Below, piece by piece: positions 35,404-43,477 of a DNA stretch of 43,689 nt (within the stretch, counting starts at the first letter, position 1; every line of letters starts with the position of its first letter). The DNA is taken from NCBI GenBank assembly GCA_020346185.1, contig CP070775.1, positions 2,355,122 through 2,398,810 on the forward strand. Direction: 5' to 3'. The DNA is from Betaproteobacteria bacterium. Its GTDB lineage: Bacteria; Pseudomonadota; Gammaproteobacteria; Burkholderiales; Eutrophovitaceae. A program made the position numbers and the translations under genes. The notes beneath the pieces were generated by a model. It was not told where the DNA came from, ran no database searches, and saw nothing but the letters and a program-made list of their open reading frames with translations.

Positions 35404-35502
35404 ATGAATCCGAAATCCGAAACGCGTTGGCTTGGGCGTGCGCCCGTAAACCGAACGGCTCGAGCCCCTTTCGCGGGGTATTGCCAATGCGTATGCGCCT
35501 GA
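35404..35502 (+). CDS. Possible 32-residue leader peptide before the FMN-binding protein gene
   Basis: ATG 35404 follows AAGGGGAAGG closely and opens a 32-codon frame (MNPKSETRWLGRAPVN, ending GYCQCVCA) stopping at TGA 35500-35502. That is just where the ribosome-binding site of the FMN-binding gene begins. It could be a translated leader or a coupling cistron, but the spacing of its ribosome-binding site is tight and there is no family match. An alternative is that this whole stretch is untranslated leader. Confidence 0.25.
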   Translation: MNPKSETRWLGRAPVNRTARAPFAGYCQCVCA

Positions 35503-35512
35503 GGTGCCGACG

Positions 35513-36067
35513 ATGAGCAGCCATGACGACTGGGTAAGATTTGTGTCAATTCCGGTTGCCGCGGTTGCGGTGGCCGGTCAGGTTCAGGCCGCGCAGTATC
35601 TGACAGTTCAGCAAGCCCAGAAGCTCATGTTCGGAAAGAGCGCGACTTTCCAGCGCAATGACCTGGTACTGGACTCGAAGGCGATGAGAGCAATAAGGGA
35701 AGCATCCGGTGTGCGGGTCGAAAGAAGTAAACAACCGCTGTGGGAGGTCAGGGAAGGCGATCAACTTAACGGTTATTTCATCGTCGACGAGGTTTACGGC
35801 AAGCACGAGTACATTACCTATGCGGTTGCTTTGGGGCCAGACGGGCGTGTCCGGCAAATCGAAATCCTGGTTTACCGAGAGAGCTACGGCTATGAAATTC
35901 GTAACCCGGCCTGGCGCGCGCAATTCATAGGCAAGAAGCATGGTGATCCTGTGACTCTCGATGAAGACATCAAGAATATCTCGGGTGCAACCATGTCGTG
36001 CCGCCACATCTCTGAGGGCGTGAAAAGGCTTCTGGCGACTTATGAGGAAATGTTACACCCGGGTTAG
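35513..36067 (+). CDS. Exported FMN-binding domain protein (flavinylation substrate)
   Basis: 184 residues from ATG 35513, which has GAGGTG six bases upstream. GTG 35504 is a less likely start. A signal peptide (core VSIPVAAVAVAGQVQA, cleavage near AQA-AQY at about 25-27) sends it out of the cytoplasm. The single FMN_bind domain contains GYFIVDEVYGKHEYITYAV and ends with DIKNISGATMSC. The SGAT motif is the site where ApbE attaches FMN covalently to threonine, here Thr160. The next gene, overlapping by 26 bases, is that enzyme, and the one after is a membrane protein with candidate haem ligands. The three genes form a flavin-based electron-transfer module. Redox partners are not visible. Confidence 0.87.
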   Translation: MSSHDDWVRFVSIPVAAVAVAGQVQAAQYLTVQQAQKLMFGKSATFQRNDLVLDSKAMRAIREASGVRVERSKQPLWEVREGDQLNGYFIVDEVYGKHEYITYAVALGPDGRVRQIEILVYRESYGYEIRNPAWRAQFIGKKHGDPVTLDEDIKNISGATMSCRHISEGVKRLLATYEEMLHPG

Positions 36068-37025
36068 GCGAGCCAGGCCACTGCTTGGCACGCTGGTGGA
36101 AATCTCGCTGGCGGGCCAGGCCGAGCGCGAACTGCACGAGGCGGCCAACGCCGCGTTTGCCGAGATTGCACGCATTCATGAGTTGATGAGCGTGCACTCT
36201 ATGGAAAGCGACGTCTACAGAATGAATAATGCGCCGGTTGGTCGTGCGGTGCTGGTGGACGAGCGAACCTGGCAGGTTCTCGATCTGGCGGCCGAGATTT
36301 CTCACGCGAGTAATGGTGTATTCGACGTTACCGTCGGCGCTGCGATGATGGCGCGTGGTGATCTTCCCCGCATGGTGAACAATTTACCCGGCGGCAATGC
36401 GACCTATCGTAATATCGAATTGTTGTCTGAATTTCGGGTGCGTCTGCAGTGCGCAATGGCGATTGATCTGGGTGGAATCGCCAAAGGCTATGCGGTGGAC
36501 AGTGCCGTGCGCGTCTTGCGCGAAGGCGGCGTACCTGAGGGGTGTGTCAATGCCGGCGGAGATCTGCGTGCGTTCGGCGACGAGGCGTTGACGGTGCAAG
36601 TGCGCGATCCGCTCGATCCGGCGATTGCCTGTGCCGAGGTCGACTTGTGTGATTGCGCACTGGCGACGAGTGCCGGTTACGCCAGCAGCAAAGGCTACAA
36701 TACGTCGGGTGTCGTGCTCGACCCGCGTGCGAACACCGAGGTCGGAACCGGCTGTTCTGCCTCGGTGCGGGCAGCCAGTTGTGCGGTGGCTGATGCGCTT
36801 GCCAAATGTGCGCTGATCCTGGGCGAGAAGAGTGCGCCGTTGTTGCGCCGTTTCCAGGCGAATGGATTTTTAGTCCACGACAAGATGCCGATCGTAATCG
36901 ACACCGTGCCGGTAGATGCGCGCGCGGGGCCGGCTGCACGCGACGGCATCACCCAAGTTGACGTGGGGTTCGCGAATCGTCAAAGTGACATCATGTTTGG
37001 GAAATGCACCGGAGCACTGTTGTGA
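36042..37025 (+). CDS. apbE: FAD:protein FMN transferase (ApbE)
   Basis: 327 residues. ApbE cleaves FAD and joins FMN to a threonine of exported flavoproteins. Motifs are ARPLLGTLVEISL at the start, IHELMSVHSMESDVYRMN, GVFDVTVGAAM, AIDLGGIAKGYAVD (nucleotide/Mg2+ region), CVNAGGDLRAFG and a late DGITQVDVG. ATG 36042 overlaps the end of the FMN-binding gene, and an in-frame TGA at 36021-36023 excludes a longer N-terminus. There is therefore no signal peptide or lipobox, although most ApbE proteins are periplasmic lipoproteins. Either it flavinylates a substrate before export or it is exported in another way. Confidence 0.92.
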   Translation: MRKCYTRVRRARPLLGTLVEISLAGQAERELHEAANAAFAEIARIHELMSVHSMESDVYRMNNAPVGRAVLVDERTWQVLDLAAEISHASNGVFDVTVGAAMMARGDLPRMVNNLPGGNATYRNIELLSEFRVRLQCAMAIDLGGIAKGYAVDSAVRVLREGGVPEGCVNAGGDLRAFGDEALTVQVRDPLDPAIACAEVDLCDCALATSAGYASSKGYNTSGVVLDPRANTEVGTGCSASVRAASCAVADALAKCALILGEKSAPLLRRFQANGFLVHDKMPIVIDTVPVDARAGPAARDGITQVDVGFANRQSDIMFGKCTGALL

Positions 37026-37564
37026 ACGCGCCTGCCATACGGCTCGGTCGCTGGCACCAGGCCTACCTATATTCGATGGGGATGGTGCTGGTGCTGTCCG
37101 GGATACTGTGGCTGGTGTTTCACTATTTCGTGCGTATTGAAGGCGAGTTTGGGCCGACACTGCATCCGCTCGAACCGTGGTGGTTGCGCATGCACGGCAT
37201 TGCGGCCGCCGCCTTTCTTATTGGTTTCGGCAGCGTTTTGCCGGGCCACGTGCGGCGGGCTTGGGGTGCCGCCCGCAATCGTATGACCGGAACGATATTC
37301 TTCGCGGTGATGGTGACGCTGATACTGTCCGGTTATTTTCTCTATTACGTCGGTTCCGACGCCGTACGCGACGTGATGGCACTCGCCCATTGGGTGGTCG
37401 GTCTGGCATTGCCCTTTTTCACGGTCTGGCATGTTTGGCGCGGTCGAGTCTGGCGGCAACTGAAGCTGGCCGAGCAACGCGCCAGCAATGTCGTTGTCAG
37501 CGTGCCGGAGAACCAGCTGGCAGACAGCCGAATACGGCACCGCGCTGGCGGCGCAAGAAGTTAG
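37022..37564 (+). CDS. Four-helix membrane protein with conserved histidines (DUF4405-like, probable cytochrome b-type)
   Basis: 180 residues from GTG 37022, which has GGAG eight bases upstream and overlaps the apbE stop by four bases. An ATG at 37004 in frame is possible but has a poorly placed site. Four hydrophobic helices carry histidines: WHQAYLYSMGMVLVLSG, HGIAAAAFLIGFGSVLPGH, MALAHWVVGLALPFF and VWHVWRGRVWRQ. Paired histidines in different helices resemble the haem-ligand layout of small b-type cytochromes and DUF4405 proteins, often seen with FMN-binding proteins and ApbE. It probably links the quinone pool to the flavinylated partner. Haem binding is inferred. Confidence 0.75.
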   Translation: MNAPAIRLGRWHQAYLYSMGMVLVLSGILWLVFHYFVRIEGEFGPTLHPLEPWWLRMHGIAAAAFLIGFGSVLPGHVRRAWGAARNRMTGTIFFAVMVTLILSGYFLYYVGSDAVRDVMALAHWVVGLALPFFTVWHVWRGRVWRQLKLAEQRASNVVVSVPENQLADSRIRHRAGGARS

Positions 37565-37591
37565 TGGGCGCCTGATCGGAGGCGCCGACCG

Positions 37592-38314
37592 CTAACGCGG
37601 GATCAAAATGGTGCCGGCGACGCTGATGCTAAGCCGGGTCGTGCCAGTGCCGAACTCAGGTGCAATTCCAGCACTGTCTGCGGACATGGCGCGCATCACC
37701 GGCCTTGGCGGCACCCCGTCGCTAGCTACTTTCACTTCCGACACTTCGAAGCGCGTTGCACCGAAGCTCTTCGCGATTCTGCGCGCTTTTTCCAGGAATG
37801 TCTTGATCGCCTGATCGACCAGCATGGTTTCGACCTGATCACGCAGCGTGGTCGACGGAAAAAACTCGACGCTGGCAAGTTGCATGGTGTCGGACACCGA
37901 TGCAATGGCGGCTGAAACCTGTTCGATCTTGTCGCTTTCGATGATGATTTCACTACGTGCTCGCCAACCGGTAATCCTGCCCTTGTTACTGGTCGGGTAA
38001 GTGCGATAAGCGCCGGTACGCACTCGCAAGTCGGAATTTTGGCGCAGCACTTCGAGTGCGTCGTTTGCCAGCTCGGTGACCTTGGCGGCGGCTGCCGATG
38101 GCGTGCTGGCCTGAACTTCGGCGAACAATCTCGCGCGCATAGAGTCGTTTTCGACGAGCTGCGATGCGTTTGCGTTGAACTGTATCTTGGTAGAGACAGC
38201 ATCGCCGTCGGTGCAGTTCGCCAGCGAAGCGCCGCCCGTGCAGAGCGCCAGGCAGGCAGCAACCACAATTCGGGGCAGGTATCTCAGAAAACGGTACACG
38301 GCCAAGCGCAACAC
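37592..38314 (-). CDS. SIMPL domain-containing protein (DUF541), exported
   Basis: About 240 residues if started at GTG 38314. The true start is uncertain because several TTG/GTG codons lie together and the frame stays open further upstream into the divergent gene. A signal peptide (LRYLPRIVVAACLALCTGGASLA) precedes NCTDGDAVSTKIQFNANA. The SIMPL/DUF541 fold is seen from repeated alternating strands and helices with DALEVLRQNSDLRVRTGAY, GWRARSEIIIES and ARRIAKSFGATRFEVSEV. Members are periplasmic or outer-membrane proteins linked to oxidative-stress responses, and the molecular role is unknown. It is divergent from the dehydratase gene and convergent with the redox module. Confidence 0.8.
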   Translation of the reverse strand: MLRLAVYRFLRYLPRIVVAACLALCTGGASLANCTDGDAVSTKIQFNANASQLVENDSMRARLFAEVQASTPSAAAAKVTELANDALEVLRQNSDLRVRTGAYRTYPTSNKGRITGWRARSEIIIESDKIEQVSAAIASVSDTMQLASVEFFPSTTLRDQVETMLVDQAIKTFLEKARRIAKSFGATRFEVSEVKVASDGVPPRPVMRAMSADSAGIAPEFGTGTTRLSISVAGTILIPR

Positions 38315-38384
38315 CAATACACCAGAGTTGTGTAGCTGAAGACGGATCTCTATGATACATGGCCTGCTCCGTTCCGATTCAGTC

Positions 38385-40088
38385 ATGGGCGAAAAGAACA
38401 AATTTCGCGGCATTCGCCGCAACCTGACCAACTATGGTGACCCTGGTTTCGCAGCTTACCTGCGACGCTCTTTTGCCCAGTCCATGGGCTACTCCAAAGA
38501 TATGCTCGACCGGCCGATCGTCGGCATTGCGACTTCGCCGAGCGGTTTCAATAATTGTCATCGCTCGATGCCCGAGCTGGTCGATGCGGTCAAGCGCGGT
38601 GTGCTGAAAGCCGGTGGCCTGCCCGTCGACTTTCCTACGATTTCACTCGGTGAGGTATTTCTCTCGCCAACCAGCATGATGTTTCGCAATCTGATGTCGG
38701 TCGATGTCGAAGAAATGATCCGGGCTCAGCCAATTGACGCTTGCGTGCTGATCGGCGGCTGTGACAAGACGGTGCCGGCGCAGTTGATGGGGGCAGCATC
38801 TGCCGATGTTCCATCGATCCAGCTCGTCACGGGCCCGATGCTCGCAATGCCGTATCGCGGCGAGCGGCTTGGCGCGTGTACTGATTGTCGGCGTTTCTGG
38901 GCACGCTACCGGGCGTGCGAAGTCGGCGACGAGGCCATCGACCAGATCGAAGCCAATCTGGCGACGACTGCTGGATCCTGTGCTGTAATGGGCACGGCCA
39001 GTACCATGGCTTGCATTGCCGAAGCCTTGGGAATGGGGTTGGCAGGCAGCGCAGCAATTCCGGCGGTTCATGCCGACCGCTTGCGGCTTGCCGAGGCCTG
39101 TGGCGAGCGGGCTATGGCGATGGCGCTGTCTGGCGCGCCGCTGCCTTCGCAAATTATTACGCCGGCTTCGGTACGCAATGCGTTGCGTGTTCTTCTGGCA
39201 GTCAGTGGATCGACCAACGCCGTCGTGCATCTTACCGCGATCGCCGGGCGACGCCGAATCGAAGTGCCGCTGGAGATGTTGAACCGCTTGTCTGATGAAA
39301 CGCCGGTTCTGGTCAACCTGAAGCCCACCGGAGCGCATTACATGCAGGACCTGTTTGCTGCCGGCGGCTTGCATGCTGTGCTCTACGAGTTACGGGAGTT
39401 GCTGGAACTTGATTGCATGACAGTTACTGGCGAAACCCTCGGTGAGCATCTGGCGCAGGCACCGGCTTACGTTGATCGCTCTGTCGTGCGCCCGCTCTCA
39501 GACCCCTATCAACCCCACGGTGGCTTGGTGGCTTTGTTCGGCAGTCTCGCGCCGCGCGGTGCGATTCTGAAACGAGCGGCGGCTGATCCCGATTTGTTTG
39601 AGCGGGAGGGCAGGGCGGTGGTGTTTGAATCACTGGAAGACCTGTCGACGAGAATCGACTCGGAAACCCTCGACGTGACGGCGAACGACTTTCTTTTGCT
39701 GCAAAATGCCGGCCCTGCGAGCCCTACGGGCATGCCAGAAGCGGGCTATTTGCCGATCCCGCGCAAGCTGGCCCAAGCCGGCGTAAAGGACATGGTGCGG
39801 ATTTCGGATGCGCGGATGAGCGGTACAGCGTTCGGCACTGTGATTCTGCACGTGTGTCCTGACGCCGCGTCGGGTGGCAACCTGGCGCTGGTAAGAAATG
39901 GCGATCGAATTGCCCTATCGGTCAGCGAGCGGCGCCTCGATTTGTTGGTGCCAGAGAGCGAGCTGAACAAGCGGCGATCGGCGTGGACGCCTCCGCAAGT
40001 GCCTGCCAGGGGTTATGCACGTCTTTACCGTGAGCACGTAATGCAGGCGACCGAGGGCTGCGATTTCGACTTTCTGCGGGGGCAATAG
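38385..40088 (+). CDS. IlvD/Edd family dehydratase (dihydroxy-acid or sugar-acid dehydratase)
   Basis: 567 residues from ATG 38385 (MGEKNKFRG). ATG 38352 would add 11 residues unlike the family. The start of homologues (RNLTNYGDPGFAAYLRRS) and three iron-sulphur cysteines are present: C58 in NNCHRS, C126 in GGCDKTVPA and C199 in GSCAVMGTAST. The lysine after C126 is where the family carries a carbamylated or metal-binding residue. GAILKRAA and DARMSGTAFGTVILHV complete the core. IlvD works in branched-chain amino-acid synthesis, but sequences beginning RGIRxxLTNYGDxGFxxYLRR more often dehydrate sugar acids such as L-arabonate or D-xylonate. No sugar-pathway genes are adjacent, so the substrate is open. 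Confidence 0.88.
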   Translation: MGEKNKFRGIRRNLTNYGDPGFAAYLRRSFAQSMGYSKDMLDRPIVGIATSPSGFNNCHRSMPELVDAVKRGVLKAGGLPVDFPTISLGEVFLSPTSMMFRNLMSVDVEEMIRAQPIDACVLIGGCDKTVPAQLMGAASADVPSIQLVTGPMLAMPYRGERLGACTDCRRFWARYRACEVGDEAIDQIEANLATTAGSCAVMGTASTMACIAEALGMGLAGSAAIPAVHADRLRLAEACGERAMAMALSGAPLPSQIITPASVRNALRVLLAVSGSTNAVVHLTAIAGRRRIEVPLEMLNRLSDETPVLVNLKPTGAHYMQDLFAAGGLHAVLYELRELLELDCMTVTGETLGEHLAQAPAYVDRSVVRPLSDPYQPHGGLVALFGSLAPRGAILKRAAADPDLFEREGRAVVFESLEDLSTRIDSETLDVTANDFLLLQNAGPASPTGMPEAGYLPIPRKLAQAGVKDMVRISDARMSGTAFGTVILHVCPDAASGGNLALVRNGDRIALSVSERRLDLLVPESELNKRRSAWTPPQVPARGYARLYREHVMQATEGCDFDFLRGQ

Positions 40089-40211
40089 GCGCCGTTTGTG
40101 GGCAGCATGCAGAAGGGGTCATTCGACGAATTGTCTGTTTGCTAACAAAAGTCACATTGGGCACGAAATCTGCCGATACATTGGGCTTGGTGAAGTGATT
40201 ACTGGAGCCCG

Positions 40212-41363
40212 ATGGTGTGTGCAGTTGGCGGAAATTACCGAATCGCGCTGGTCGTCGCCGACGAAGCGAGCGCCGAGTTCGTCGACTGCCATCTGGCCGG
40301 TACGAGCATCGAGCTGGAACGGCTTACGTGTGGAAAACAATTCTTCAGTGCTAATCTTGGCCGGCCGGACGTAGACCTGATCATCGTCGACGCGGACGAC
40401 GGGGGCGGCGCGAGCAGCATGCGTGGCCTTGCTCTGGGCCGTGCTCTTAAATCCTCCCCTCTCACCGTGTCAATCCCGCTTATCGTGATTGGCAAGTCGG
40501 AAGCCGACCGCCTCAGGAGTTTCGAGATCGGTGTCGACGACTATGTGTTCTTTTGCACTTCGCAAGACGAATTCATCCTGCGTTTGACTGGGTTGTTAAG
40601 GGTTGGCTCGGCGCGGCGTGCAGCGATCAAGTCGCAACTTGATGCGGAGGCAAAGCGGGGCAAGGAGATCGGTGACGCGTTTCGACGTTATGTAGCGCCA
40701 GCCCTCGTTGATGAGATTCTTTCCGACCGGCGCTTGCTTGATTCGGCCCTGGCGGACAAGAGCACGCGCGTTACTGCGACGGTACTTTTCGCTGACATGC
40801 GTGGCTTCACCCGTATGTCGGAGCAACTGGAGGCTGCCGATGTGGTGCCATTGCTGAATCAATACTTCAGGTTGCTGACGCAGATTGCTTTCCACTACCA
40901 GGGTACGGTATTTAACATGGCCGGCGATTGCCTGATGGTCGGCTTCGGCGTGCCTTTTGAGCAAGCCGATGCCACAGTGCGTGCTTTTCGTACGGCCAGG
41001 GAAATGCTGGTGCGCTTCAGTGAACTGATTGCCGAATGGAAGGTCAAGTTTGGCGTTGAGGCTGGCCTCGGCATCGGCATCAACGAGGGCGACGTCGTCG
41101 TCGGTAACGTTGGCTCGCCCGATTACATGAACTACACGGTGATTGGCGACGCGGTAAATGTCGCCGCCCGGCTCAGTCAGCGCGCCCGGGCCGGCGAGTT
41201 GCTGTTCTCACGGCGCGTCAAGAAAGCGCTCGACGCTGCCGGAGAGCAGTCTGGTGCGCTACAGAGGACACCCATTTCATTGCGCGGGCGCACAGAATCG
41301 ATCGAGATATACTGCGTTCCGGTCAACCCAGCGCGTAAAATTTCTCTGCGTTTGAGCGCTTGA
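40212..41363 (+). CDS. Class III adenylate/guanylate cyclase with an N-terminal receiver-like domain
   Basis: 383 residues. ATG 40212 has GGAG five bases upstream. Residues about 8-130 have the receiver fold (YRIALVVADE, LIIVDADDGG, LIVIGKSEAD, FEIGVDDYVF), but the Lys-Pro of genuine receivers is replaced by a CTSQDEF stretch, so phosphorylation is doubtful. A coiled linker leads to the cyclase domain (about 185-360). Metal-binding Asp195 (FADMRGFT) and Asp239 (NMAGDCLMVGFG), Asn316 and the transition-state Arg320 (GDAVNVAARL) are present. The residue that normally specifies adenine (Lys) or guanine (Glu) is Asn235. It probably makes cAMP or cGMP, but specificity cannot be read. It stands between the dehydratase and a diguanylate cyclase transcribed toward it. 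Confidence 0.88.
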   Translation: MVCAVGGNYRIALVVADEASAEFVDCHLAGTSIELERLTCGKQFFSANLGRPDVDLIIVDADDGGGASSMRGLALGRALKSSPLTVSIPLIVIGKSEADRLRSFEIGVDDYVFFCTSQDEFILRLTGLLRVGSARRAAIKSQLDAEAKRGKEIGDAFRRYVAPALVDEILSDRRLLDSALADKSTRVTATVLFADMRGFTRMSEQLEAADVVPLLNQYFRLLTQIAFHYQGTVFNMAGDCLMVGFGVPFEQADATVRAFRTAREMLVRFSELIAEWKVKFGVEAGLGIGINEGDVVVGNVGSPDYMNYTVIGDAVNVAARLSQRARAGELLFSRRVKKALDAAGEQSGALQRTPISLRGRTESIEIYCVPVNPARKISLRLSA

Positions 41364-41474
41364 TGGTCCACTTGGCGTCGCCACCGCACGATGCGCCCGG
41401 CCTGCCCACCGCCACTTCCGAGCGGTTCTGAACGCAGTGCGTCGCCATCATCTCCGTACCAGCGTGCAGATCGC

Positions 41475-42989
41475 TTATGCTGCGTTGTCAGAGTTGCGGT
41501 AGAAGCGTATCGTGCGCCGTCCTTCCTGTTTCGCCTGATACATCGCCTGGTCGGCAAAACGAATGAGTGCGCTTGGCTCAGTTCCATCATCAGGAAATAC
41601 GCTGACGCCGATGCTCGGAGTAACTTCCAGTTTTTGACCGGTGACAACGTAAGGCTCTGAGAGCGACTGCAGCAGCTTGCGTGAAATATGACGGGCGTCG
41701 TCTACCTGCCGCAGTTCGGGGACGATGATCAGGAACTCGTCGCCACCCAGGCGCGATACCGTGTCGACCTCGCGCACATCCTCGCGCAGCCGGTCGGCGA
41801 CTTGTTGCAGCAATAGGTCGCCGACATGATGGCCCAGCGTGTCATTGATGCTCTTGAAGTGATCGAGGTCGATAAAGATCACGCCGGTACGCGTCTGATT
41901 GCGTGCCGACATGGCAATCGCGTGCTCGAGCCGGTCCATCAAGAGTACGCGATTTGGCAAGTTGGTCAGCGCGTCGAAGTGCGCCATCTTGCGAATCTGC
42001 TCTTCAGCACCCTTGCGAGCCGTAATGTCGAGTGCCGCGGAAACCGCGCCGGTAACATTTCCGCTGGCGTCGCGCAGCGGCGTCGCGGTTCCAACTATAT
42101 GCTTGATGGTGCCGTCCTCGAACACTAGGTCCTGCTCGAAGTCCTGAACATCGATGCCGCGTGACGCGGCCATCTGAACCGGCAGTTCGTGCGGAGCCAG
42201 GACGCGGCCGTTGCGATAAATGGCGTAGGGCATTTTCTTCGCCGGCGACGAAAGTGACAGATTACTGCCCTGCGGTAGCCTGAGAAGGCTGTAGGCTGCC
42301 TTGTTTCCGGTGATCTCCTTGCATTCGGTGTCGTGGGCGATCCATACCGGAGTGGGAACCGAATCGAGTATGGTCTTGAGTTGAGCAAGCCGCTCGCGCT
42401 GCATGCGCTCGCTTTGCAACAGGGCGCGATCCATGCTCTTGCGCTCGGTGATGTCGTGGGCGACGATCACCACGCGCGTCACATTGTCGTCCTCAACGAT
42501 CGGCGAAATACTCATTGCCACGTCAACCAGCCTGCCTTCCCGATCCTGCCGCACCGTCTCGTAGTTGCTGATGGTTTCGCCGGTGGTCACGCGTTTCCAG
42601 ATCCTTGCTTCCTCGCTTTTGAGGAAATCCGGAAACATACAGATATGGCTTTCACCGATGATCTCTTCATCGGCGAATCCGAAGATACGCTGGGCACCCT
42701 TGTTCCAAGTGAGAACAATGCCATCGACCGTCTCGCTGATGATGGCAGCGCCTGCGCATTGAACGACCGCCGCAAGAAGCTTGGGGTGCGTTTCGATTCC
42801 ACGATGGATCCCCGGCTTTTTCGCGCGTTCCCTTGCGTAGGCGGCTTCAAGTGCGGATGGGCCGCTGCCGATCGCTTCTATTCGCTGACGGGCGCGTCTC
42901 TCATTTAGCGCTTCTTGAACGGCCTTGACGACTTCGAGCAGTTCCGGATTAAGTTCTGTACTCTCGCTAGGATCTTCCAATCGGGTCAC
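41475..42989 (-). CDS. Diguanylate cyclase with two PAS domains (PAS-PAS-GGDEF)
   Basis: 504 residues from GTG 42989, with GGAGGG five bases upstream. An N-terminal region with a helical linker precedes PAS1 (about 70-190: AAIISETVDGIVLTWNKGAQ and FADEEIIGES, ending VAHDITERKSM) and PAS2 (about 205-330, ending SAALDITARKGAEEQ). The GGDEF domain starts FDALTNLPNRVLLMDRLEHA and has FIDLDHFKSINDTLGH and the intact active site GGDEF (415-419). An RxxD inhibitory site (REVD) sits five residues upstream, so product inhibition by c-di-GMP is expected. No EAL domain follows. No membrane helices are seen, so it is a cytosolic sensor, perhaps redox- or ligand-sensitive through PAS. Confidence 0.93.
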   Translation of the reverse strand: MTRLEDPSESTELNPELLEVVKAVQEALNERRARQRIEAIGSGPSALEAAYARERAKKPGIHRGIETHPKLLAAVVQCAGAAIISETVDGIVLTWNKGAQRIFGFADEEIIGESHICMFPDFLKSEEARIWKRVTTGETISNYETVRQDREGRLVDVAMSISPIVEDDNVTRVVIVAHDITERKSMDRALLQSERMQRERLAQLKTILDSVPTPVWIAHDTECKEITGNKAAYSLLRLPQGSNLSLSSPAKKMPYAIYRNGRVLAPHELPVQMAASRGIDVQDFEQDLVFEDGTIKHIVGTATPLRDASGNVTGAVSAALDITARKGAEEQIRKMAHFDALTNLPNRVLLMDRLEHAIAMSARNQTRTGVIFIDLDHFKSINDTLGHHVGDLLLQQVADRLREDVREVDTVSRLGGDEFLIIVPELRQVDDARHISRKLLQSLSEPYVVTGQKLEVTPSIGVSVFPDDGTEPSALIRFADQAMYQAKQEGRRTIRFYRNSDNAA

Positions 42990-43110
42990 CGCGGCCCTCC
43001 CTTAACCAGCGGTTAGTTCTATTACCGTCCGGCAGCACGTTATGCCGCCTTTTTTACGCCGAAATGGAAAGTTAGATTTTATTGATTGCCGTCAAAAAAA
43101 GGAATTGATA

Positions 43111-43143
43111 CTTCGGCATAAAGCGAAATAAAAAATGCCGAAG
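43111..43143. repeat. Inverted repeat in AT-rich region
   Basis: CTTCGGCAT (43111-43119) is perfectly complementary to ATGCCGAAG (43135-43143) with a 15-base A-rich loop. It lies about 120 bases upstream of the diguanylate cyclase start and could be a regulator site or leader hairpin. The lack of a T-run argues against a terminator. Confidence 0.5.
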
Positions 43144-43417
43144 AAACGGCAGGCATCGTTCGATTAGAGGCGATTTATCGGGTGCTTTGTTAAGAATCTC
43201 TCGTAAGTGACTGAGGGAAATTAGACCACGGTCTCCCTCGAATACATCTTCTCCCATCGTAGGAAGATGCGCCTCTCATCACCTTAAGCGTGTGCTCGAA
43301 CGGTTTGTCGATGTCGGTTCATCATCGTTCTCGCCCGTGTGTTGCCAAGTTTCAAATTTCACGATGACTTGGCCGAGTGATTGCCTGCTTCAATTTGCGC
43401 AGTATCGCGCAAGAAAA

Positions 43418-43444
43418 AAGGCGTGCCAAAGCGCGGCACGCCTT
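43418..43444 (-). terminator. Rho-independent terminator of the right-edge protease gene
   Basis: AAGGCGTGCC (43418-43427) pairs perfectly with GGCACGCCTT (43435-43444) over a 7-base loop. On the minus strand a run of T residues follows directly, and on the plus strand CTTTTT follows, so it may act in both directions. It lies 33 bases after the protease stop. Confidence 0.9.
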
Positions 43445-43477
43445 CTTTTTACGACGCTAGTTGCTTGTGCGTCTGAA

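Larger units (their letters stand above)
42990..43477. other. Intergenic region of about 490 bases upstream of the diguanylate cyclase gene
   Basis: It lies between the diguanylate cyclase start (minus strand) and the end of the protease gene (also minus strand). It contains the inverted repeat at 43111-43143, an AT-rich stretch around 43075-43135 likely to include the diguanylate cyclase promoter, and the terminator of the right-hand gene at 43418-43444. A 61-codon minus-strand frame (43072-43257) has no known family and looks like chance. Confidence 0.5.

Noticed and set aside
38385..40088. Branched-chain amino-acid ilvD
   Set aside because: The family is certain, but the N-terminal sequence and lack of other ilv genes do not allow that gene symbol. 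A sugar-acid dehydratase is at least as likely.
43072..43257. 61-codon minus-strand frame upstream of the diguanylate cyclase
   Set aside because: It lies in an AT-rich intergenic segment with hairpins, has a Phe/Leu/Lys composition at its end that follows base composition, and no family match.
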